Positions 55,870 to 64,000 of a stretch of DNA of 64,000 bases are shown here, one piece after another (the stretch's first letter is position 1; every line of letters starts with the position of its first letter). The stretch is from Exophiala sp. HKRS030. Lineage: Eukaryota > Ascomycota > Eurotiomycetes > Chaetothyriales > Herpotrichiellaceae. The stretch is from contig JAHWDD010000010.1 of assembly GCA_023897205.1 (NCBI GenBank), positions 2,529,696 through 2,593,695 on the forward strand, in the 5' to 3' direction. Under the pieces are notes generated by a model. The model searched no databases. It was not told the DNA's origin and saw nothing but the letters and a program-made list of their open reading frames with translations. The position numbers were made by a program, and so were the translations under genes.

Positions 55870-57589
55870 TTAGTGCTTTTGCCGAATGAGATGGACCTCA
55901 GACGTCGCGCTGTCGCCAGTGGCAACCCTCTCAATACGGATATTCTCTGCCCAGTGCTTGAACTCCCGCGCAGGCAGCCTGTCTTCAAACATGATATCTA
56001 TCTCTGCGGCGGTTCGGTCCTTCATCTCAGGAACGAACTTCCAACATGCTAGGAGACCGAAGAGGCAGAAAGCGGTGTAGATGAACCCCGTCTTACCCCG
56101 GAGATCCCCTCCGTCTTTATTGTAAGAGTATGGAAGACTAATGGCAAAGGCACCACTGCCGAGACCTCCGCAGCACCACCCTAAGCCCTGTGTCTTTGCT
56201 CGAAGCCGTAAAGAAGACGTCTCTGCGCTCACTGCATAAGACGCAGGCCAGACCCCTACTCCGATTGTCACCACAATCACCATCATTGTGACGGCCGTAT
56301 ACCTGCAAAAGGTCAGATGAATCGTCGAAAATCCTTCAAAATCTCACTTACCACGTCGGCACAACTCCATTCCAGATCCCTGCGATGCCCATGCCGGTCC
56401 ACAACAATGCGGCAATACCATATGTAGTCATGATGAGGATTCGGCGTCCAATCCTCGTCACAAGGTACATACTGATAATGTTGGCCAACAGGCCTAGTCC
56501 AATACCGAGTTGAAGAAACAATAGCGCATTCTTTGCGCTCATTCCGACCATTTGGATAAAATAGCTCGCATCAGCTAGCAGATTCAGTCCGCCGATCTGA
56601 GGCATGAGATTGGCGAATATGACTATGGCCGTCCGCTTTCTGTTGATTCCCACGAAACATTCCGTATAAGTCGACTTATTATACTTGGAGTGCTCTTCTT
56701 CTGCAGATAGGAAAGCTCGATGCATATCAATGTTGGCTTGGGTATTCATTGACTTTGAGTCCAGCCGTTTCTGCGCGTTAAAGGCAGCCTCTACTTTCGA
56801 TTTGCGGAGGAGGTAGATGGGACTTTCTGGGAGGCAAATGGCCCACAAGCAGGGAACAGCGGAAAACGGCCATTGCGCCAGCATCGGTACGAGGTATGGT
56901 CGTTGTCCTGGTAGCTCCAGTGAGGTGAAAACTGTGACAGCGCCAGCCAGTTGTCCCAGCAAGGTAAATACCGGGAAGAAGGCCAGCACAGATCCTCTCA
57001 GACTTGGGGGAAGGACCTCTGACATATAGGTTTGAGTGGTGCACAACAAGCCACCAACAGCGACACCTTGCAGCAACTTCCCAGCTAGGAAAAGACCTCT
57101 ACGGGAGTCAACTTCGGTCAACAAGTGAGAACAATATATCATGGCGACACCGATTGCAGAAACAAAGCTGCAAATCCCGAGCGACCAACGACGGCCAACT
57201 TTGTCTTGCAACCAACCAGCTATGATACTGCCGACCATGATCCCGATAGGGGTCACCGCGTTCCAAAGTCCCATCCACATGGAGGGAATGATATATCCGT
57301 CATCTAGCGGTCGTCCATAATCACGTCTTGGTTCTGTCAGTATGATCGTCTCATACAACAAAGTCGATACTTACTGAAACACTGGAATTGCAGACACATT
57401 TCCGACTATGGAAGTGTCGAATCCATACAGTAAGATTGCGGAAGTGAGCCCGAGTGAATGTCCAACGACTTTACGCCATTTGCGAATGGCTTGCCACAAG
57501 GTCAACTTAGATTCCTCGGAGGATTCTCGTGGGGCTTGACGGTGTGTCTCCAATTCCACAGAAGTGGTCTGTTTTGCTTCCACCATCAT
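55870..57589 (-). CDS. MFS sugar porter, 540 aa
   Basis: Exons 57589-57375, 57326-56352 and 56302-55870. Sugar-porter marks: IPVFQRDYGRPL, DKVGRRWSLG (GRR of loop 2-3), GKLLQGVAVGG, PESPIYLLRK (PESPR position), MPQIGGLNLL (Q-Q-L-region), RIGRRILIM (loop 8-9), TSSLRLRAKTQG and a C-terminal VPEMKDRTAAEID replacing PETKG-x-LEEID. The acceptor at 57327 was chosen because it recreates the FQRDYG sequence of the family. It should import a hexose, disaccharide or related polyol with protons at the plasma membrane. Its neighbours are two SDR genes, one of them KduD-like. Confidence 0.9.
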
Positions 57590-59238
57590 TAACCAGGACG
57601 CTGGACAGCCTGCTCGATCGGTGCGGTGGACGGACAGCTCAGAAAAGGTATCCAAAACTGCTCATATAGGTGACAAAGTGGTTTCCAAGTCACCGAGAAA
57701 GTCGTGCAATCATCACTATCATTATGCAATATGCCCTGTAGCTCGTTTCAAGCAGAACTGGTTTGTGGTACCCAGGGATTTGCCCAGAGTAAACCCCGCC
57801 TTTGGCGACTCTCCGCTTATATCACGAATCTCAAACAAGAAGTTGGTTGACATGTGCTAGCCAATCTTAAGAAGCGTTCAGCCACATCCGTGTCGCCACT
57901 TGAAGGTTAGAGGCACTACCCCAGGGTCTCCTTGGCCAGCACCAGCACCAATCTGTCAAGGATCTGCCCTGCGTTTGAAGGAGATTGACCTTTGGCACCC
58001 TCCTCATATGTAGCACTTCTCACATGCGCTTTGTGCGAGTGCAACCCTGGCTGTGAAAGGATCGCCCTGGTTGGGAGAAGGATCTGGTAACCGAATTATC
58101 GAATGCGATATCTTACTACAACCGTCGGTTTCCTGCAGATCCAGGACGGTCAATCAAGGTAGTGTCATTCCCCATATTTATCTGTAGACCTATCAATGGT
58201 TGGTGTCTCGACTTGGTTGTTACAATTTGAATAAAGATTGATCGACGATCATGCTATTGAAGTATCAGCCTGGTCCCAAATGGTCTTCACTTTTCCGTTG
58301 GCGTTGACGTTTGGGGTCTTCCGCACCAACATGCTGAATATCGTAGGGGTCAGTCACAGCTGGAGTACAGCTGGTGTGCCTTGGACCATTTCTATCACAA
58401 GTCGGCTTTCTTCCTGGGACGCAGTCCGTGCCTGTTCCAACCACCAAGCATCCCAACAGTTCACATCTAATCGCGAGCTCAACTCTCGCATCTGCGAACT
58501 CTTTCAATCCCTTTATTCTCTGTCTTCTGCTTCAGTCTGACGCTATTGCAAGTTCGCACTCCCTGAGAACAAGCTACTCAACCGGACCGCGTCTTAGGCT
58601 TAGTGTCGGCTCCCTAGGGGGCTACAACCCCCTTAGCGTATCGTAAGTCTAGTTCATGTTTCTTGGTGAGTTTTAGGTCACTGCAAGAGACCTCCCACCA
58701 ATTGTCTCGCTAATGGGCTAGCGAACCAACTGCTGACGCCTCAGATGATTCGCCTCTAACATTTGCCTCTTTGAGATGACGCTCTCTCCTACTATTGCTC
58801 ATATCAAAGACAGTCGACATTCTGTACTCCTGGTAGACAACCAATAATCTAACATATTGCACTTACAAAGTTCCGGCCTTGTGAAAGGGGTTTTAGCAAT
58901 TGTTCTAAATGGTTAGACGGGGGCACGCCACAAGTCCAAGGCCTAGCTTAAATGGGTGATCCGAACTTTTGACAAGATGAATAGACCAATCACACTCCAT
59001 ACGGACTTCATCCACGAGTATTTGCATGGATGCCGTCCACGAGCCGAGCAAATAGTCGTTCAATGCATGGAAGAGGTGCTCTGGATGCATCGTATGTGGG
59101 TGCCAGCTTATTTGATGCTCACGGGGATGGAACAGCATATGATCCTCGCTGCGGCGCAAAACACCCGTATCTGAGAATTGCCTCAATAGCTTGTTCGCTA
59201 AAGATAATCCTTCACACAATAGCCTCTCTGTTCGGACC
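57590..59238. other. Long intergenic region (1.6 kb) with small hairpins
   Basis: Open frames are short or overlap on both strands, and none has a domain. Two perfect 6-bp inverted repeats lie at 58616-58633 (AGGGGG/CCCCCT) and 58707-58724 (TCGCTA/TAGCGA). Minus-strand frame 58905-59294 overlaps the next gene and looks like a shadow. Confidence 0.45.
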
Positions 59239-60279
59239 TTAAACCTCGTCTCTAGGCACAATCGGTGGCCCACCCAGAATTCCTCCGTCAACAACCAGGC
59301 AATGCCCTGTCACATAATCACTTGCAGGGCTTGACAAGTAGACACACGCCGCGGCGAGGTCTTTGGCTTCACCCCATCTTCTGGCTGGTATGCCCTTGAA
59401 CAGCTTCGCATTGAAATCTTGATTGTCGTAAATATTCTGCGTCATCCTGCTTTTAGTGTATCCCGGTGCGACGCTGTTGACAGTGATACCTTGGCTGTAC
59501 AACATGATTAATCTTCACAATTGCAACTTTCCCAAATACCAGCAGCGCTATCACTTACGGTGCCCATTCATTGCTCATCGCCCTCGTCATGTTCAGAACG
59601 GCGCCTTTGCTCGCTGCATAGGCCACATTCTCCAAATTGCCCTGGAAGCTTGAAATGCTCGCGAAATTCACGATTTTCTTGATCGACGACTTGTCGTTTC
59701 GCTCGATCCAATACTTTGCAAATGCCGTGGCGGTCACGATGCTGGCCGTCGTGTTGAGCCGAAGGATTCGCTCTGTGGCCTCGAGCGGGAATTCAATCGT
59801 CGGTCCTGCCTTGTGGATTCCAGCGCAGTTGATCAGGATGTCAGGCTTATGGGATCGACAAGCCTGAGAACTGGGTGAGTGGCATTGGTGTTGTGTCCGA
59901 ATACATAGCAACAACGTACCTCGTCAACGATCGCCGACAGCCCCTGAACGTCGAGTAAGTCGCAGTGAATAATCGTGCATTTCCTCCCAGCTTTCTCGAT
60001 CAGATCCTTTTCTCGCCTGTCAATGTGCCTGCTCGCTAATGGATGCTCGTACGCTCACCTTGTTCTCTGTCGGCTCTGCAGGCAGCTGTAGCGACACGAC
60101 GTCCGCGCCCGACTCAGCCAATGCCTGACATAAACCCAGTCCGATGCCTGTTTTGGGGAATCAGTCGATGCCAGCAATGGTTTGCAACTTGGTCTTTTAC
60201 CCCCGGTTCCGCCTGTCAAGAGAACCGTCTTGTCCTCGAGTGAGAAGTTCCTCAAGAACGAAGGAATGCTTGAACTCAT
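59239..60279 (-). CDS. KduD-like short-chain dehydrogenase (2-deoxy-D-gluconate dehydrogenase type), 271 aa
   Basis: Five exons: 60279-60201, 60147-60059, 60006-59920, 59863-59559 and 59494-59239, introns 52-64 nt. The order SSSIPSFLRNFSLEDKTVLL, TGGTGGIGLGL, ADVVSLQLP, NCAGIHKAGP, INFASISSFQ region, YAASKGAVLNMTRAMSNEW, ITVNSVAPGYTKSRMT and IPARRWGEAKDL is very close to KduD-like oxidoreductases that act on 2-keto-3-deoxygluconate or gluconate derivatives in bacteria and fungi. Catalytic residues are Ser, Tyr and Lys as usual. Acceptor 60007 was selected because it alone keeps the ENKDLIEKAG reading. It suggests pectin or sugar-acid degradation, in keeping with the sugar porter next to it. 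The exact substrate remains open. Confidence 0.88.
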
Positions 60280-61621
60280 GATTCACGATTCACCCTCGAG
60301 GCCAGTATGTCAAGTATCTGCTTTAGTTCAAGATATGCCTTGCGCGTGCGCCAGTGAGATCATGACCAACAACAACGACAGCAATCTTGTCAATGTTGGA
60401 GCTTCGATCACCTCAGAGATTTTTGGATCGCCGAGGTACACTCAGATTTCCACTTGTCAACAGCTTGATTCACACTCACATTGTCCGCATCCAGACGTGG
60501 GGCAAGATATCAGCCCTTTCTGGAGAACTCTCATGCCGAGACATCGGTCCGAGATCCCCGATCCTCATGTCTCTTCAGTACCAGGGTCGTCGGGTGGTAT
60601 AGGCTTCCCGAGATTGTGAATGGCTCTTGGGGTGTGAGAAAGCCATAGTGTACAAGTTGCTCTCGGCAAACGTTAGGCATGGGTTCCGAGGTCGCGCTGG
60701 TAGAATACATGTTGCTTGGACCAATCAGGATCATAGTGGGCGAGGCTTGTACCAAGTCTCATGGTACAGATATGTCAGGTATAGCGCTCTGTGACTCTTT
60801 GAATACTATAAGAGACACTGTCGATCGATTGGGCATAGTTCGGGCCAGCAGCCTCGAGCCCATGCTGCAGTAGATTCTTAGCCAGGCAAAGAACCCAAAA
60901 GTTACTACTGAGTACAAGGCTGATAACGAAAGTCTAGAGAAACGTCTCGTCATCATTCCATATTCCATGCGAGCTCACCCAAAATGACATCTCATTTGGA
61001 GGTTGAGAGGTGAGCTATGCTCTGCAGTACAATATCATGAACAAATGAGTATATCAATAGATTGACTGCCGCGAATAATACTGGGTATATGTTTACGGTA
61101 TTTCACCTGTCGACGCTTGAGAATATTTGCAACATACCCGATCTTGTCGCTGGGCACCGTACAAGTGGACCTTTTTCAAGATATCATAGTGAGGACGAGG
61201 ACTGGGCGATTGTGTTATCGTTGCTAAATCCTATCCTGGAACTCTAAGTCCTTGGAAACGCAATAATACATCGCATATCAGATCGCTTCGAAGAGGGCCA
61301 ACAAACTATAGCTGAAATGATATCTAGATTTTTCGTCAACTTGTACTTAATCCAGGCCTTGGAAGTGGGCCATCCCGAAATGAGCATTTGAAATTCTAAC
61401 TAAGCGTAGCCCGATCTAGGCCTACCAAGCCTGACACACGGCTACCATTTTCCATTGAGTCAGAAACCCGACCCAAGGCTCTGACCTCCGTGATATCCGG
61501 ATACTTCAACCAGGGACAGTCTAGATTTCTCCACAATTACTTGACAAGGAGGTCTAAACATATCAAATCCGGCAGCCGTTATCTCGGGATCGAGATACAG
61601 TACGGAAGCCAGCCACTAACG
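60280..61621. promoter_or_regulatory. Divergent intergenic region (1.3 kb)
   Basis: Promoters of two divergent SDR genes. I see no gene; several short frames have poor composition. Confidence 0.45.
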
Positions 61622-62695
61622 ATGCCTTGCGGTGATATCGATCTAAACGGCAAAGTCGTTCTTGTAACGGGGGGAGGCTCTGGTAAAGCTGGGAATTGAA
61701 TTTTGGGATCACCACAACGGCTGACAGATAATTGTAGGGATTAACCTTGCTTTTACAAAACTGGCTCTATCACAAGGGGCGAAAGTTATCATTGGTGATC
61801 TGAAACTCACTGAAGATGCGAACAAATTAGTCGATGATTCCTCGCCAGATCAGGTACAGTTTGTCCAATGTGACGTACGAAAACGCAAGGACCTGGAGAA
61901 CTTGATCGGCGCCTCGAAATCGTCATTTGGAGTCGTTCCAGACGTCTATATCGCTGGAGCTGGTGTATTCGAGCCAGTGAGTAATTCCTTCTATTTCAAA
62001 GCAGACCTTAACCGAGTTCAAAGTCATGGTCGAATTGGTGGGATGATACGGAAGAAGACGAATATGCAGCACTCGAGATCAACGTCCATCATGCTCTCAA
62101 GCTTTCGCGGATAGCCACTAGAGCACTACTGGGTGAGAATAAGAGCGGCACCATTCTGATTGTTGCATCTCTAGCTGGCTTCATGGGAACGTTCTCAGCA
62201 CCGTGAGTAACTCCTGGTGGCAACTCTGTGGTGGCACCGGCTTACCCGAGCAGTCTGTACTGTGCCTCAAAACACGCAGTCATTGGGTTCGTGCGTTCGA
62301 TGGCAGAGCTTGATCGTCTTGCCGATATCAAAGTAACCGCGGTGGCTCCGGGGTAAGTTCGAGTGCCTCCGCTGAATACGGCTTCTGACAACAGGTACAG
62401 AATGGTACAAACTCCTCTTTGGACAGACTATCCAGCGAAGATGAAACAATTTGGCTATGATCCAGCAACGGCCGTCACTCCGGAAACTGTGGCGGAGGCC
62501 ATGATAGAACTCGTCAAGGATGGAAAGTACGTGGGAGGTACTTGTGTCGAAGTATCTTTGACTGGGAACCGTACTTTGAGGACATGGAATATCGATCCAC
62601 CCAAGGGTGCTGGAACTGCGGTACCGCAGGAAGTCCTTGACGAGAATTACGCACCGTTGATCTCGATCTTAGAATCTGAGCGGACAAAAAAGTAA
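61622..62695 (+). CDS. Short-chain dehydrogenase (15-PGDH-like), 292 aa
   Basis: Five exons: 61622-61682, 61738-61976, 62024-62202, 62254-62352 and 62395-62695, introns 42-55 nt. The protein starts MPCGDIDLNGKVVLVTGGGSG and continues with GINLAFTKLALSQGAKVIIGD (NAD-binding Asp), CDVRKRKDL, VYIAGAGVFEP, catalytic-Ser region ILIVASLAGF, YCASKHAVIGF (Tyr and Lys) and VTAVAPGYRMV. Fungal SDRs of this type with a W-rich middle (SWSNWWDDTEED) are often annotated as 15-hydroxyprostaglandin dehydrogenase-like; the true substrate is unknown. All splice sites give a continuous frame. The shortest intron is only 42 nt, among the shortest in the window. Confidence 0.87.
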
Positions 62696-63329
62696 AATTG
62701 CGGTCAGGAAAGGCTTTTGTTGATGCAAAACGAAATATGGCAAAGAAACGTGCAACTTTCGCCAATAGATATCCGAGACTATAGACCGTATGAAAGAATG
62801 ACAAAAACAGATGCATCAGTGCAGGCTGATGTTCTCCTGCCAATGAATGAACATTGACACGAAGCTGTGATCCGACTGAGCCTTGGTCTGAATTGTATCC
62901 CTTTGTCGCAGCCTCCTTCAGAGATCGAAGCTGAGAATAGTAGATCCTTGTTTGTGGCAACTGATGAAGCTCATGACCTAAGCGAGAAAATCGGTGCGAA
63001 GAAGGAATAGCAATTGCAACCAATCAGGCGCTCGGTAACGAAATTCTAGTTGCTCTAGTGAGAAACGCCGGTTCGATGGAACATTTGATATTGACCTTTA
63101 TGGGGTACCCGCCCTTGGCATCAACAATTGCGGGTTGGATATCATTTTCCATGCCAGGATTCTACAGCGTTAACGCCTGGGCAGTTAATATCTGTGCGAG
63201 ATATCAAACTTTTGCCTGGTGGAGCTCCGTCACAGATATGCTTCTAAAAGTATATCAATCAGGAATAGAGCCGCATAATGCTCTCTCTGTCACTGCACTA
63301 CAAAGTTGAAAGTTAGAAACGCCAGAACA
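62696..63329. other. Intergenic region (0.6 kb)
   Basis: SDR 3' flank and MFS promoter. I see no gene. Confidence 0.5.
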
Positions 63330-64000
63330 ATGGCTGAAGTAAATAAACGCCAGACTACCAACGAACAATCTGTGATTGAGCATGCCGAAAATTGCAGTGA
63401 GATTAGTGAGAAGCACGACCACATAGAAGAGGATTCACACATCCAAGGTCATGCCATCAGAACCCCAAGTGATGAAGACAAGGTGACATGGAAAACATGG
63501 TGTGTCATCGTGGTATGTCTTTGAAAGAATGAATTCTGGGGATTCGTTTCGTTGACCATTACCAGGTTCTGTCTTCAACTTTCGGACTTTCTTTTTGGCC
63601 AATTCCAACTACTGCCGCGATGCAAAATGGTCTCGCCGCAAAACTCGGTGACCCTCTTGCCGTCTACTGGTTTGTCCCCACTTACACTATTTGTATCGCT
63701 ATTGGCTTCTTGATAGCCGGTGCAAACAGTGATTTGTTTGGACGAAGACTGTGTTTGATAATGGGTGAGGCTGGAGTGGTGGTTGGCATGGCTGTCCTTG
63801 CTAGTGCGAAATCAACAAAACAATTCCAAGCCGGCTTGGGTTTATCAGGCTTCTTTGGCGGCTTTTGCCAAATGTGTCAGCTTTGTGAGCGTCGACGAAA
63901 TGACTGTCAACACGCACAAATGGATTGAATTGATGTCTGTCTGGTCTATAGAATGATGAGGATTCCTCTTCTCTATATAAATGAGTGTGAACAAGAGAAA
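63330..64000 (+). CDS. TRI12-like MFS transporter, 5' part only, possibly decayed
   Basis: Exon 1 is 63330-63512 and exon 2 starts at 63566. The N-terminal part reads like the TRI12 (fungal trichothecene/siderophore efflux) MFS family: VTWKTWCVIVV, LSSTFGLSFWPIPTT, LGDPLAVYWFVPTY, IAIGFLIAGANSDLFGRRLCL (loop 2-3) and GFFGGFCQM. After FCQM (about 63870) the frame reads a short unlike tail and stops at 63928, while the expected PELLPNKW-like sequence is only vaguely seen in another frame. So either the gene is truncated or decayed, or the assembly is wrong there. The window ends soon after, so the remainder cannot be judged. If active, it would export small molecules or siderophore complexes. 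Confidence 0.6.

Noticed and set aside
58905..59294. 129-codon minus-strand frame
   Set aside because: It overlaps the 3' end of the KduD-like gene and mirrors a + strand frame of similar length; there is no domain.

Overview
This window comes from a filamentous ascomycete (Pezizomycotina). Genes have short GT..AG introns, mostly 42-120 nt, with CTNAC-type branch sites near the acceptor. They include two Zn2Cys6 regulators, DUR3, TRI12-like and sugar-porter MFS genes, and an NRPS-like adenylate-forming reductase. The wealth of catabolic and transport genes suggests Eurotiomycetes, perhaps a black-yeast relative, but the class is a guess. I support 28 protein-coding genes and see no tRNA, rRNA, CRISPR array or transposon.

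Left part (1-30.7 kb), mostly conserved genes: a large lysine/tryptophan-rich repeat protein running off the left edge; a FAM192A/Fyv6-domain protein; an aldo-keto reductase; a Zn2Cys6 regulator; a THOC3/Tex1-like WD40 protein; an RNase P Rpp40-like subunit; ribosomal protein P1; a POF1-like nucleotidyltransferase; a Gly/Ser/Thr-rich hydrophilic protein; a secreted mucin-like protein; a vacuolar-type amino acid transporter; a medium-chain reductase; and a Dabb-domain protein.

Middle part (31-50 kb), accessory metabolism: a sulfite-oxidase-type molybdoenzyme, a DUR3 urea transporter, a 1233-residue A-T-R (adenylation, thiolation, reductase) protein fused to a gluconokinase-like kinase, a divergent Zn2Cys6 regulator, an aldo-keto reductase, an allantoate-permease-family transporter, a bacterial-style GST and a secreted SET-domain protein. 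The A-T-R-kinase fusion is the most unusual item. Its reductase should make an aldehyde or alcohol, the adjacent AKR could act on that aldehyde, and the kinase resembles enzymes that phosphorylate sugar acids.

Right part (50-64 kb): a DHA1 transporter, a DEAD-box helicase, three short-chain dehydrogenases (one KduD-like), a sugar porter and the 5' part of a TRI12-like transporter. A KduD-like enzyme, a sugar porter and a gluconokinase-like domain in one neighbourhood hint at sugar-acid metabolism, but this is inference.

Six genes (repeat protein, first Zn2Cys6 regulator, THOC3-like, amino acid transporter with three breaks, medium-chain reductase, DEAD helicase) carry eight single-base frame breaks. 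Each is the equivalent of one missing base, and seven lie in runs of 3-5 C or G. The reading continues in the shifted frame with family-typical sequence, so the pattern looks like homopolymer undercalling in the assembly rather than gene decay.
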